The notes under the pieces: model-generated
Seen by the model: only the letters and a program-made list of their open reading frames with translations
What the model was told of the DNA's origin: nothing
Databases searched by the model: none
Part shown: piece by piece, positions 1-7,249 of the stretch
Position numbering within the stretch: position 1 is the first letter of the stretch
Layout: every line of letters begins with the position of its first letter
Assembly: GCA_959599915.1 (NCBI GenBank)
Contig: CAUGJE010000025.1
Coordinates: 1-13,450 of the forward strand
Reading direction: 5' to 3'
Source of the DNA: an uncultured Collinsella sp.
GTDB taxonomy: Bacteria > Actinomycetota > Coriobacteriia > Coriobacteriales > Coriobacteriaceae
DNA: 13,450 bases
Translations under genes and position numbers: made by a program

Positions 1-65
1 GGCCCGATTTTGCCTCTTGACAATGTCCTGCTCATATTAAAAGGAACGTCCCTAACTGCCGGATA
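1..65. other. Window edge, no assignable gene
   Basis: No gene can be assigned here. Frame 1 on the plus strand is open from the window edge to a TAA at 64-66, and frame 2 closes at 38-40, so the end of an upstream gene may be present, but neither fragment is recognisable. The segment carries GAACGTCCC at 44-52, discussed as a possible dispersed motif. A perfect TTGACA at 17-22 has no acceptable -10 box at 16-18 bp and no gene start after it. Confidence 0.3.
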
Positions 66-103
66 AAAAACGAGCGAGGATCTTGAGGTCCTCGCTCGTT
101 TTT
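66..103. terminator. Bidirectional rho-independent terminator after the topoisomerase gene
   Basis: A perfect 15-bp inverted repeat (66-80 against 89-103) has a GC-rich core CGAGCGAGGA and flanking A and T runs. Two inner pairs (81-82 with 87-88, one a T-G wobble) close a TTGA tetraloop. On the minus strand the hairpin starts 28 nt after the topoisomerase TAG and ends in a T run (complement of A65-A70), so it fits a strong intrinsic terminator for that gene. The T run at 99-103 lets it also work for anything arriving on the plus strand. Confidence 0.9.
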
Positions 104-130
104 GTTCTAGGTGATGTTTCGACCGTGCGG

Positions 131-2740
131 CTACTTGTCGGCAGCGGTCTTTTTGGCAGTCGACTTCTTCGCAGTTGACTTCTTCGCGGTCGTCTTCTTG
201 GCGGCAGTGGCTTTCTTAGCCGTCGTCTTTTTGGCCGCCGTTGTCTTCTTCGCCGTGCTCGCCTTGGTTGTGGTCTTGCGGCCGCGGGCGGGCTTCTTCT
301 CCTTGGTCGGGCAGTCCATGTTCACGCAGATGCGCCACGGACCGCGCGCCGTGTTGACCACCACGATGGGGGCGCCGCACTCGGGGCAGGTCTCGCCCGT
401 CGCCTCGAGCTTACCGAGCGCCGGCAGAGGATAGCTCACGCCGCAGTCATCGTAGTTGGTGCAGCGGATAAAGCGCTTGCCGCTCTTCTCGCTCTTGTGC
501 GCGATCAGGTCGCCATGGCGTCCGGCCTCGGCGCACACCTTGCACTCGCCCACCTTAAGGTCAGGCTCGTAGTTGGTGGGGCACGTGGGGTTCACGCAAA
601 TCTCGAAGGCCTTCTGGCGGAACGGCTGGCACTTAATGCGCGGCGCGCCGCACTCGGGGCACACGGCCGCCTCGCCCTCGAGCGGGCTCACCTTGACGCC
701 GCTCGGCACCGGATAGGTCACATCGCAGTCGGGCCAGCCCATGCAGCCGATAAAGCTGCCGCGGGTCTTGGCGCTCGTCTTCATAACCAGGTCCTTGCCG
801 CACTTGGGGCAAGCGCCCACGCGCGCATCGGCCGTGACGGCGTCGCTGATGGCGTTGCCCAGTTCCTGCGTATGTTTGAGCAGCTCGTCGAGCACGCCGG
901 CCAGCAGCGCGCGCGAGTGCGTCACGACATGTTCTTCGGTGTCCTCGCCGCGCTCCACGCGGGTCATGTCGCCGTCGAGCTCGCTGGTCATATCGGGGCT
1001 CGTGATGCGCGGGGCAAACTGCGACAGTGCATCGATAATGGCGATGCCCAGCTGGCTCGGCTCCACGGGATCATTTTTGAGATAGCGCACGGCATACAGG
1101 CGCTCGATGATGCTCGCGCGCGTGGACTTGGTGCCCAGGCCGCGCTTTTCCATCTCCTGCACGAGCTTGCCCTGGCTGTAGCGCGCGGGCGGCTCGGTCT
1201 GCTTGGCCTCGAGTTTAATGTCGAAAACGTCGACCGTATCGCCCTGCTCCAGCGGCGGCATCTGCTCGTCGCGCTTAAGTCCATACGGATACGCCTCGCG
1301 GAAGCCCGGGGTCACGAGCACGTCGCCCGAAGCCACGAACGGCTCGCCGTTGACGTCGAGCTCGAGCTTGGTGTTCTCGATGGTCGCGGGCCCCATGAGC
1401 GTTGCCAGGAAGCGGCGGGCGATGAGGTCGTAGAGCTTGCGCTGGCCGCCATCGAGCGTGGACGGATCGCCTTCGCCCGTGGGGTAGATGGGCGGGTGGT
1501 CGGTGGTCTCGACTTTGCCGCGCGTGGGCTTTATGGGGCCGGCGAGTACCTTTTTGCACACGGGCGCCAGCGCCGGGTTGATCTTTGCCAGGTCGCTCAC
1601 CACGGCGCCCAGATCGAGCGTCGCAGGGTACACGGTGTTGTCGACACGCGGATAGCTGATGAGGCCCGCCATGTAGAGGTACTCGGCGATGCGCATGGTA
1701 CGTGCAGGTGAGATGCCCTCGGCCGCGGCGGCAGCCTGCAGCGAGGTCGTCGCAAACGGCGTGGGCGGCTGCTGCTTGCGGGAGCGCTTGGTCACCGCGG
1801 CGACGGTTGCCGTCGTAGCGCCGTCGACGTGGCCGTACGCCGTCTCGGCAGCATCTTTGTCGGTAAAACGTGTCGTCTTGTGCGCAATCTTAAAGCGGTC
1901 ATCCTCGGCAGCACCCTGAGCGGCACCCATGCCGCGAATCTGCCAATAGTCCTCGGGCACAAACGCCATGCGTTCGCGTTCGCGCTCGACCACCAGAGCG
2001 AGCGTCGGCGTCTGCACGCGGCCGGCGGAGCGCACGTTGCCAAAGCCGCCAAACTTGGCGAGCGTCAGGTAGCGCGTGAGCACCGCGCCCCAAATGAGAT
2101 CGATGTGCTGGCGGCTCTCGCCGGCGTCGGCCAGATTCTGGTCGAGCGAGACAAGATTATCGAAGGCCTGCGTAATCTCGGCCTTGGTAAACGAAGAATA
2201 CTGGGCGCGGGCGACCGGCAAGTCAGGCGCAACCTCGCGCACTTTGTTGAGGGCGTCCGAACCGATCAGTTCGCCCTCGCGGTCGAAGTCCGTGGCGATA
2301 ATGACGCTGTCGGACTTCTTGGCAAGGTTCTTGAGCGAGCGGATGAGCTCCTTCTCGGCCGGCAGCTTAATGACGGGCGCCCAGGTGAGGTAAGGCAGGC
2401 TCTCGAGCTTCCAGCCCTTGATGGAGATACCATCGGCAAGAAACGGCTTGCGCTTGGTGTCGTAGGGCGGACGTGCCAGGCCATCGGGCATATCGGCCGG
2501 CAGCATCTCGCCGTCCTCGGTGACCGAATACCAGCCCAGCTTTTTATCGAACAGCACGCTGTCGCAAAAATCGGGCGCAAGGATGTGACCGGCAAGGCCG
2601 ATGGTCACGCACTCCTCGCCCTTCCACTCAAAACGGTAGATGGCGGTGTTGTACACCTTGTCCTTTTTGGGTTTGCCCGTGGACAGACGCTCGGCAATCT
2701 GACGCGCGGCGTCGTTTTTCTCTGCGATGATGAGCTTCAA
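131..2740 (-). CDS. topA: Type IA DNA topoisomerase, archaeal TopA/topo III-like, with C-terminal zinc ribbons
   Basis: This 869-residue type IA topoisomerase should relax negatively supercoiled DNA or decatenate it by single-strand passage through a 5'-phosphotyrosine intermediate. The N-terminal Toprim domain has the catalytic Glu7 (IIAEK) and the metal-binding DFDREGE at 151-157. The catalytic tyrosine is Tyr363 in GLISYPRVDN. VRSAGRVQTPTLAL (237-250) is a family core motif. Four Cys-rich zinc ribbons follow: C644/647/666/672, C694/697/715/720, C733/736/760/766 and C785/788/805/810. A Lys/Ala/Thr tail ends the protein. The start is TTG, chosen because AGGAG lies 6 nt upstream (2747-2751) and the Toprim motif begins at once. 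It is last in the tat-hyp cluster, 54 nt after hypB. The architecture resembles the archaeal TopA/topo III branch more than canonical bacterial TopA, so the symbol is tentative. Confidence 0.93.
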   Translation of the reverse strand: MKLIIAEKNDAARQIAERLSTGKPKKDKVYNTAIYRFEWKGEECVTIGLAGHILAPDFCDSVLFDKKLGWYSVTEDGEMLPADMPDGLARPPYDTKRKPFLADGISIKGWKLESLPYLTWAPVIKLPAEKELIRSLKNLAKKSDSVIIATDFDREGELIGSDALNKVREVAPDLPVARAQYSSFTKAEITQAFDNLVSLDQNLADAGESRQHIDLIWGAVLTRYLTLAKFGGFGNVRSAGRVQTPTLALVVERERERMAFVPEDYWQIRGMGAAQGAAEDDRFKIAHKTTRFTDKDAAETAYGHVDGATTATVAAVTKRSRKQQPPTPFATTSLQAAAAAEGISPARTMRIAEYLYMAGLISYPRVDNTVYPATLDLGAVVSDLAKINPALAPVCKKVLAGPIKPTRGKVETTDHPPIYPTGEGDPSTLDGGQRKLYDLIARRFLATLMGPATIENTKLELDVNGEPFVASGDVLVTPGFREAYPYGLKRDEQMPPLEQGDTVDVFDIKLEAKQTEPPARYSQGKLVQEMEKRGLGTKSTRASIIERLYAVRYLKNDPVEPSQLGIAIIDALSQFAPRITSPDMTSELDGDMTRVERGEDTEEHVVTHSRALLAGVLDELLKHTQELGNAISDAVTADARVGACPKCGKDLVMKTSAKTRGSFIGCMGWPDCDVTYPVPSGVKVSPLEGEAAVCPECGAPRIKCQPFRQKAFEICVNPTCPTNYEPDLKVGECKVCAEAGRHGDLIAHKSEKSGKRFIRCTNYDDCGVSYPLPALGKLEATGETCPECGAPIVVVNTARGPWRICVNMDCPTKEKKPARGRKTTTKASTAKKTTAAKKTTAKKATAAKKTTAKKSTAKKSTAKKTAADK
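134..304 (-). repeat. Low-complexity Lys/Ala/Thr coding repeat (topoisomerase tail)
   Basis: Residues 813-869 of the topoisomerase consist almost only of Lys, Thr, Ala and Ser in irregular repeats such as TAKK, AAKK and TTAKK. This resembles the basic tails of histone H1-like proteins and of some actinobacterial DNA-binding proteins. The tail is probably disordered and binds DNA non-specifically. The repetitive DNA is a likely place for length variation between strains. The role is inferred from composition only. Confidence 0.8.
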
Positions 2741-2794
2741 AAGAGGCTCCTATCTCGTGTCTCTGCGGCTACGCCCGCCCGTATGGCGGCCGAC

Positions 2795-3478
2795 TTACGC
2801 CCTTGCTTGCTCAATCTGCCCGATGAGCCAATCGCACCAGGCATCCATGCCCTCGCCCTTGCGCGCGCTCACGGCAAACCGCGGCGCCTGCGGATTGAGG
2901 TCATCGAGTGTCTTAGTATACCTATCCATGTCAAAATCGAAAGCCGGAGCCACGTCGACCTTGTTGAGCAGCTGCGCGCCGGCGTGTTGGAAGATGCCCG
3001 GGTACTTGATGGGCTTGTCGTCGCCCTCGGGCACCGAGAGAATCATGATGGACAGGTTCTCGCCCAGGTCAAAGTCGACCGGGCAGACCAGGTTGCCCAC
3101 GTTTTCGATAAAGATGACGTCGATGTTCTCCAGACCGACGGCCTGGTCGAAGGCATCGACGGCCTCCATGATCATGTTGCCCTCGAGGTGGCACAGGCCG
3201 CCCGTGTTGATCTGAATGGCGGGCATGCCGGCTTCCTTCATGGTGATGGCGTCGACGTCCGAGGCGATATCGCCCTCGATGACAGCACAGCGCAGGCCGG
3301 CTTTGTCACGCAGGCGCTCGTTGGTGCCCAGAATCGTGGTGGTCTTGCCCGAGCCGGGGCTCGACAGCACATTGATCACGTAGGTGTTTGTCTCATTAAA
3401 TCGCTGACGCAGCTGATCTGCCAGGCGCTCGTTGCGCGACAGAATCGGCGATGCAATATCAATCGTTTTCTCGGCCAT
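2795..3478 (-). CDS. hypB: Hydrogenase nickel-incorporation GTPase HypB
   Basis: HypB is the SIMIBI-class GTPase that works with HypA to deliver nickel to the [NiFe] hydrogenase large subunit in the cytoplasm. The 227-residue protein has the P-loop SSPGSGKTT (39-47), the switch-region EGDIASDVDA (68-77), the metal-site Cys96-His97 in GGLCHLEG, ENVGNLVCP with Cys132, and the guanine-specificity NKVD (172-175). There is no His-rich N-terminal stretch and no N-terminal CXXCGC motif, so this is the short form without an obvious nickel store. AAGGAG precedes the ATG at suitable spacing. It lies 55 nt after hypA and 54 nt before the topoisomerase, consistent with one transcript. A TATAAA in the 55-nt gap could be an internal -10 box but has no convincing -35. 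Confidence 0.96.
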   Translation of the reverse strand: MAEKTIDIASPILSRNERLADQLRQRFNETNTYVINVLSSPGSGKTTTILGTNERLRDKAGLRCAVIEGDIASDVDAITMKEAGMPAIQINTGGLCHLEGNMIMEAVDAFDQAVGLENIDVIFIENVGNLVCPVDFDLGENLSIMILSVPEGDDKPIKYPGIFQHAGAQLLNKVDVAPAFDFDMDRYTKTLDDLNPQAPRFAVSARKGEGMDAWCDWLIGQIEQARA

Positions 3479-3533
3479 ACTTAGCGCTCCTTACTTTGGC
3501 CCCTTTATACCCCATCACCAGATGGCTAGCGGG

Positions 3534-3890
3534 CTAATCGTCGGGGGTTTCGATTTCGATACTTGCGATATCGAGCTCGCGGCCGTGCAGTAGGCGCACG
3601 TTGGCACCACCACACTGAGGACAGCGACAGTGGAAGCGATCGTGGTCGAAAACCTCGCCGCAGTCTAGACACTCGCTTTGTGGATGGACCTCCTCCACGG
3701 CAAGCTCGCAGCCGCGCGTGAGCGGGTCCTCGTCGCGAAACGTCTCCCACGCAAAGTCGAGCGCCTCGCGCACAACTTCGGTCATATCCCCGATACGCAG
3801 CGTTACCAAAACGGCGCGCGAGGCCCCCGCCCCACGCGCCGCGCGAATCACTGTATCGAGTATGCCGTTGACAATGCCAACCTCGTGCAT
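3534..3890 (-). CDS. hypA: Hydrogenase maturation nickel metallochaperone HypA
   Basis: HypA binds nickel and passes it, with HypB, to the hydrogenase large subunit; relatives also serve urease. The 118-residue length is typical. The N-terminus MHE contains His2, the family nickel ligand. The zinc site is formed by CxxC pairs C74/C77 and C90/C93, with an additional Cys88 just before the second pair. The ATG at 3890 gives the essential MHE start directly. Its Shine-Dalgarno AGGAG (3900-3904) is made from the last two Glu codons and stop of tatC, 9 nt upstream, which suggests translational coupling to tatC. The protein ends with an acidic ETPDD. Confidence 0.95.
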   Translation of the reverse strand: MHEVGIVNGILDTVIRAARGAGASRAVLVTLRIGDMTEVVREALDFAWETFRDEDPLTRGCELAVEEVHPQSECLDCGEVFDHDRFHCRCPQCGGANVRLLHGRELDIASIEIETPDD

Positions 3891-3896
3891 ACCGAT

Positions 3897-4688
3897 TTAC
3901 TCCTCGTCGTCCTCGTCGTCCGAGAACAGGTCCAGACGGCTCACGAACAGGCCCTCCTTGCCCTCGCGCGCGGTAATGACCACGCGAGCGATGGCGAGCG
4001 AAATCTCGTAGAGCGAGAGCAGGGCGCCATACATGAGACCCAGCGTAACGGGCGAGCCGTCGGGCGTAATCACAGCCGAACCCACGAGCAGGCCTACGTA
4101 CACGTAGCGCCAGGCGCTGCGGAAGGCCGCATAGGACACGATGTGGAAAACGGACAGGTAGAAGATGATGAGCGGCAGCTCAAACGCCACACCAAAGCCG
4201 ATCATAAAGAGCAGCTCCATGTTGACGTAGTTCTCCAGATCGGGCAACGCCGTAGCGACAGCCGAGGTCTCGCCGATGAGCCACTCAAAGCCCGCCGGGA
4301 TGATGATGAAGTAGCAGAAGATGGCACCCAGGAAGAACAGCACCGTCGAGGCGAGCACCGTGGGCACAACCCACTTGCGCTCGTTGGGGCGCAGTGCCGG
4401 CAGGAAAAATGCCAGAATCTGCCAGATGATCATGGGCGTGCACATGACCACGGCCATCTTGATGGCAAGCGAGAAGCGCAGGCCAAAGCCGCCGAGCGTG
4501 GTGGTGATGTAAAACTTACCGTCCGGCACAAAGGAGCGGATGGGGTCCTCAAGAATATCGAGCACCACGGGCGTGGCAAAGTACAGCACGATGGCGGCGG
4601 CAAACACCGAAACGACCACGATGGTCAGGCGGCGACGGAGCTCTCCCAGGTGATCGAAGAGCGGCATGCGCGCAGGTCCGATCGGCAT
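3897..4688 (-). CDS. tatC: Sec-independent (twin-arginine) translocase subunit TatC
   Basis: TatC is the multispanning membrane receptor for twin-arginine signal peptides. The 263-residue protein has the cytoplasmic N-terminal signature HLGELRRRL (13-21) with Glu16 and the conserved FE(L)P region with Glu170. Six hydrophobic segments can be read at about 22-40, 70-95, 106-135, 158-182, 195-210 and 214-235, the expected TatC topology. The C-terminus is unusually acidic (SDDEDDEE). Its ATG (4686-4688) overlaps the tatA stop by one base (TAATG), a classical coupling arrangement. A second in-frame Met at residue 8 sits just before the signature and is an alternative start. The final GAGGAGTAA doubles as the ribosome-binding site of hypA. 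Confidence 0.96.
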   Translation of the reverse strand: MPIGPARMPLFDHLGELRRRLTIVVVSVFAAAIVLYFATPVVLDILEDPIRSFVPDGKFYITTTLGGFGLRFSLAIKMAVVMCTPMIIWQILAFFLPALRPNERKWVVPTVLASTVLFFLGAIFCYFIIIPAGFEWLIGETSAVATALPDLENYVNMELLFMIGFGVAFELPLIIFYLSVFHIVSYAAFRSAWRYVYVGLLVGSAVITPDGSPVTLGLMYGALLSLYEISLAIARVVITAREGKEGLFVSRLDLFSDDEDDEE

Positions 4689-5260
4689 TACTCATCGCCT
4701 CCCTTCGGGGCGTCGGCGGCAGCAGCCTCGGCATCGTCCTCGACCTCGAGCTCGCGAGCGAGCTGGTCGACGACGGCCTTGCGCTTGCGGGGACGACGGG
4801 CGTAGAGGTCAGCCGTCGTGGGCTCTGCCGGCTCGGGCTCGGGCTCTGCAGCAGGCTCGGGCTCGACGGCAGCAGCAGGCTCTGTACCCTCGGCCTCATC
4901 AACAGCGCCTTCGCCCTCAGCAGCACCCTCGCTTGCGGCCTTCTCGGCAGCAAGACGGGCGCGACGCTCGGCAAAGGTCTCCTTCTTGGCGGGCGCTGCC
5001 GTCTCGGCGGCATCCTCGTCCACATCGGAATCGTCGTCGGTCGCAGCAGTCTTCTTGGGCTTGACCGGGGCCGACGCGGCCTCGCTCACCGGATCGATAA
5101 TCTCGGACTGAACAACGGCCGTCATCTTTTCCTGCGTCTCGCGGAACTGACGGATGGCACGGCCGATCGTGCGGCCCATCTGCGGGAGCTTATCCGGGCC
5201 AAACAGCAAAAAGCCGAAGACCACGATGATCGCGAGCTCACCCTCTCCAATACCAAACAC
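4688..5260 (-). CDS. tatA: Sec-independent translocase TatA/TatB-type subunit with long acidic extension
   Basis: This is the single-span Tat subunit that oligomerises with TatC to move folded proteins across the membrane. The start is assigned to GTG at 5260: GGAGG (5266-5270) lies 5 nt upstream, and the protein then begins MFGIGEGEL, the usual family N-terminus. A longer reading in the same frame from 5305 would add residues that disrupt the short N-tail. Of 190 residues, 7-20 form the membrane segment, FGPDKLP (20-26) is the hinge, and about 27-45 form an amphipathic helix. Residues from about 50 to the end are a low-complexity acidic extension (E/A/P, with EPEPAAEPEPEP) broken by basic RRPRKRK. 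Glu8 and Pro22 recall TatB, Phe20-Gly21 recalls TatA. No separate tatB lies beside it, so it may do both jobs. Confidence 0.92.
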   Translation of the reverse strand: MFGIGEGELAIIVVFGFLLFGPDKLPQMGRTIGRAIRQFRETQEKMTAVVQSEIIDPVSEAASAPVKPKKTAATDDDSDVDEDAAETAAPAKKETFAERRARLAAEKAASEGAAEGEGAVDEAEGTEPAAAVEPEPAAEPEPEPAEPTTADLYARRPRKRKAVVDQLARELEVEDDAEAAAADAPKGGDE

Positions 5261-5265
5261 ACATA

Positions 5266-5270
5266 CCTCC
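5266..5270 (-). promoter_or_regulatory. Shine-Dalgarno that fixes the tatA GTG start
   Basis: On the minus strand GGAGG is followed by five bases and then GTG. An ATG overlaps this spacer but is out of frame. No comparable site lies before the longer in-frame candidate start at 5305. Confidence 0.75.
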
Positions 5271-5334
5271 AAGGCTCGATGTGAGTCGAGCCCGCACCGC
5301 GCCATTCGGCCGGAACTCGTCTATTCATTCGGTC

Positions 5335-5342
5335 AAGTATAG
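5335..5342 (-). promoter_or_regulatory. Candidate -10 element for the tat-hyp-top cluster
   Basis: The minus strand reads CTATACTT, containing a near-consensus -10 hexamer TATACT, about 74 nt before the tatA start. No TTGACA-like box is seen 16-18 bp upstream; that position is occupied by the hairpin at 5342-5369. The same octamer occurs before the aminotransferase and gntR genes. Confidence 0.3.
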
Positions 5343-5369
5343 CGCCCGGACGCCAAAACGTCCGAGCGC
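5342..5369. repeat. Inverted repeat between the STAS gene and tatA
   Basis: GCGC-C-CGGACG, loop CCAAAA, CGTCCG-A-GCGC: ten base pairs with one internal mismatch. No T tract follows on either strand, so it is a poor intrinsic terminator. It directly abuts the candidate tat -10 box, so it could end the STAS transcript weakly or be a regulator site. The structure is visible; the role is unknown. Confidence 0.4.
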
Positions 5370-5413
5370 ATCACAAACATATGCCAAACGGCACGCCCTT
5401 TTGGGGGCAAAGA

Positions 5414-5728
5414 TTATGCAGCGGTGATCGAAATCTCCTGGTCGACGCCCAACAGCTGAACCACGCGCATCACCGGGGGCTGCACGTTGACGCAGCTAAA
5501 ACGCTTACCATGATCAGCTGCGTGGTGTGCGGCGCCCACAAGCACGCCAATGCCCGTCGAATCGATGTAGCTCACCTGGGCAAAATCGAGCTCAACGGCC
5601 TCAGTGGGCTGCTCGAGCGCCAGGTCGATGGCATTGCGCAGGCTATCGGCGTTAGAGATATCGATCTCACCGGTCACCTTAATGGTGTAGAGCTCTGGCG
5701 TGGGGTTGGTGGAAATACCCAAATCCAT
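5414..5728 (-). CDS. STAS-domain protein, anti-sigma-factor antagonist type
   Basis: The 104-residue protein is a single STAS domain like SpoIIAA/RsbV. Such proteins bind an anti-sigma kinase when unphosphorylated and so free a sigma factor. The phosphorylatable serine is Ser57 in YIDSTGIGVLVGA, and the N-terminal GEIDISNAD strand-turn-helix is also typical. The ATG at 5728 has AAAGGAG 7 nt upstream. It lies 66 nt after the aminotransferase on the same strand and 153 nt before tatA. No anti-sigma kinase, phosphatase or sigma factor gene is in the window, so its partner is not known. Because such proteins also act in other partner-switching circuits, the target should not be assumed to be a stress sigma factor. 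Confidence 0.88.
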   Translation of the reverse strand: MDLGISTNPTPELYTIKVTGEIDISNADSLRNAIDLALEQPTEAVELDFAQVSYIDSTGIGVLVGAAHHAADHGKRFSCVNVQPPVMRVVQLLGVDQEISITAA

Positions 5729-5794
5729 GTATACGCTCCTTTACGTATCGAAAGTGCGGATAGTACTAGGCGCGGACTTGCGGGGCCCTACGCG

Positions 5795-7099
5795 TTAGGC
5801 GCGCTCGGCACGCGCAAGCTCGGCAGCGACGAGCTTGACAGCCAGCACCAGCACATCGAGCGCAGCCTCCAGGTCCTCGACCGTGGGATAGCTCGGCGCG
5901 ATGCGGATGTTGGTGTCGCGCGGATCCTTGCCATAAGGCCAGGTGGCACCAGCCGGCGTGAGCTGGACGCCCAGGTCGGCACAAAGCGCGGCGACCTTCT
6001 GGGCCGAGCCCTCGGGGCCATCGAAACTCACAAAGTAGCCGCCATGGGGATGCGTCCAAGTGGCGCAACCCGTGTTACCCAAGCCCTCGGTGAGTTTACG
6101 CTCAACGGCCTCAAAGCGCGGGCACAGGAACTCGGCATGCTTTTTCATGTGCTCCTTGACCGCCTCGATGGTGGGAAGGAAGCGCACGTGACGCAGCTGG
6201 TTGAGCTTATCGGCGCTAATAAGACCGGCCTTCAGGCGCTTGGAGAACTCGGCGATGACCGCGGGGCTCGCACCGATAAAGCCGATGCCGGCGCCCGGGA
6301 AGGTGATCTTGGACGTCGAGGCAAAGGCCACCACGCGATCCTCGGTGCCCGCCGCGCGAGCGAGGTCAAAGATATTTGCGAGCTCGTCGGTCTCGTCGTA
6401 CAGGTCATGCACGCAGTAAGCGTTGTCCCAAAAGATGCGGAAATCGGGCGCGGCCGTGGGCATCTCGACCAGGCGGCGCACAGTGTCCTCGCTAAAGGTG
6501 ATGCCCGTGGGGTTAGAATACTTGGGCACGCACCAGATGCCCTTGATGGAATCGTCGGCGGCAACCAGGCGCTCAACCTCGTCCATGTCGGGGCCATTGT
6601 CGGTCATCGCGACGGGGACGTTCTCGATGCCCAAGTCGGCGGTGATGCCAAAGTGGCGATCGTAGCCGGGAACGGGGCACAGGAACTTGACCTTCTTGCC
6701 GTCGTGCGCTGCCTCGTAAGCCTCCCAAGGGTCGCTGCCGCACGAGCCACAGCGCCAGAACATGCCGGCGATGTCGTGCTCAATCAGCAAACTCGACGAA
6801 CCCAGCACGAGCGTCTGCTCGGCAGGGCAACCCAGGAACTCCCCCGCCAGCTTGCGTGCCGAGGGAATGCCCTCAAAGCAGCCGTAGTTGGAGCAGTCGA
6901 CGTTGCCGTCGTGCAGATCGGCATCGGCATTGAGGATATCGAGCATGGGTCGAGAGATGTCCACCTGGGAGGGCGACGGCTTGCCGCGGGCCATATCGAG
7001 CGCCAGGCCCTTGGCCTTGACCTCGGCGACCTCGGCTTTGAGCGCCTCGATGGCGGCATCGAGTTCGGTGGTTTCCATCTTCTGGTAGATCGTCTGCAT
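5795..7099 (-). CDS. PLP-dependent aminotransferase, aspartate aminotransferase subgroup Ic-like
   Basis: This 434-residue fold-type I enzyme likely transfers the amino group between aspartate and 2-oxoglutarate. LDMARGKPSPSQVDIS (34-49) is typical of the actinobacterial subgroup that includes the Corynebacterium aspartate aminotransferase. Other motifs are NPTG (196-199), DNAY (225-228) for the PLP ring, the Schiff-base Lys264 in STSKITFPGAGIGF, and Arg399 (NIRIAPS) for the substrate carboxylate. Length and motif order match the family. The ATG at 7099 has AAAGG 9 nt upstream, a modest site; Met8 is an alternative with no visible site. The gene is divergent from the small gene at 7250. Substrate specificity is inferred; alanine or other amino acids remain possible. 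Confidence 0.88.
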   Translation of the reverse strand: MQTIYQKMETTELDAAIEALKAEVAEVKAKGLALDMARGKPSPSQVDISRPMLDILNADADLHDGNVDCSNYGCFEGIPSARKLAGEFLGCPAEQTLVLGSSSLLIEHDIAGMFWRCGSCGSDPWEAYEAAHDGKKVKFLCPVPGYDRHFGITADLGIENVPVAMTDNGPDMDEVERLVAADDSIKGIWCVPKYSNPTGITFSEDTVRRLVEMPTAAPDFRIFWDNAYCVHDLYDETDELANIFDLARAAGTEDRVVAFASTSKITFPGAGIGFIGASPAVIAEFSKRLKAGLISADKLNQLRHVRFLPTIEAVKEHMKKHAEFLCPRFEAVERKLTEGLGNTGCATWTHPHGGYFVSFDGPEGSAQKVAALCADLGVQLTPAGATWPYGKDPRDTNIRIAPSYPTVEDLEAALDVLVLAVKLVAAELARAERA

Positions 7100-7140
7100 G
7101 GGGTGCGACCTTTCGCGAAGCGGTACGTTGCAGTTCGTCT

Positions 7141-7148
7141 AAGTATAG
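7141..7148 (-). promoter_or_regulatory. Candidate -10 element for the aminotransferase gene
   Basis: The minus strand reads CTATACTT, containing TATACT, 41 nt before the ATG at 7099. No clear -35 hexamer is present. The octamer also precedes tatA and gntR. Confidence 0.35.
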
Positions 7149-7177
7149 ACCGCCATCGTCGCAACGTTATGAAGCCG

Positions 7178-7186
7178 TGATAGATT
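7178..7186 (+). promoter_or_regulatory. Candidate extended -10 promoter for the small gene
   Basis: TGATAGATT fits an extended -10 pattern (TG-N-TANNNT), 63 nt before the ATG at 7250. No good -35 is visible. It is the best candidate on the plus strand in this 150-bp divergent region. Confidence 0.25.
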
Positions 7187-7249
7187 AAGTTCATCGCAAT
7201 CAATTACGAATCGCCGCGCATGCCGGCGTGGGGCGCCCAAGGAGGCACT

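Noticed and set aside
17..45. Perfect TTGACA as a promoter near the window start
   Set aside because: No -10-like hexamer occurs at 16-18 bp, and the next thing downstream is a terminator with no plus-strand gene after it.
134..304. The Lys-rich repeat as a separate histone-like protein or as a frameshift artefact
   Set aside because: It is in frame with the topoisomerase, follows the last zinc ribbon without interruption and ends at a clean stop before a terminator. Basic tails are known on such enzymes.
1829..3484. Very long open frame on the plus strand opposite the topoisomerase and hypB
   Set aside because: It spans two unrelated, clearly real minus-strand genes and their gap, has no recognisable domain or ribosome-binding site, and follows from the strong GC bias at third codon positions.
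5261..5305. Upstream extension of tatA to 5305
   Set aside because: It would place 15 extra residues before MFGIG, unlike the family's very short N-tail, and lacks a ribosome-binding site; the GTG at 5260 has a strong one.
5381..7180. 599-codon open frame on the plus strand opposite the STAS and aminotransferase genes
   Set aside because: The opposite strand carries two well-supported genes with complete family motifs. The plus-strand translation is low in information and crosses both genes.
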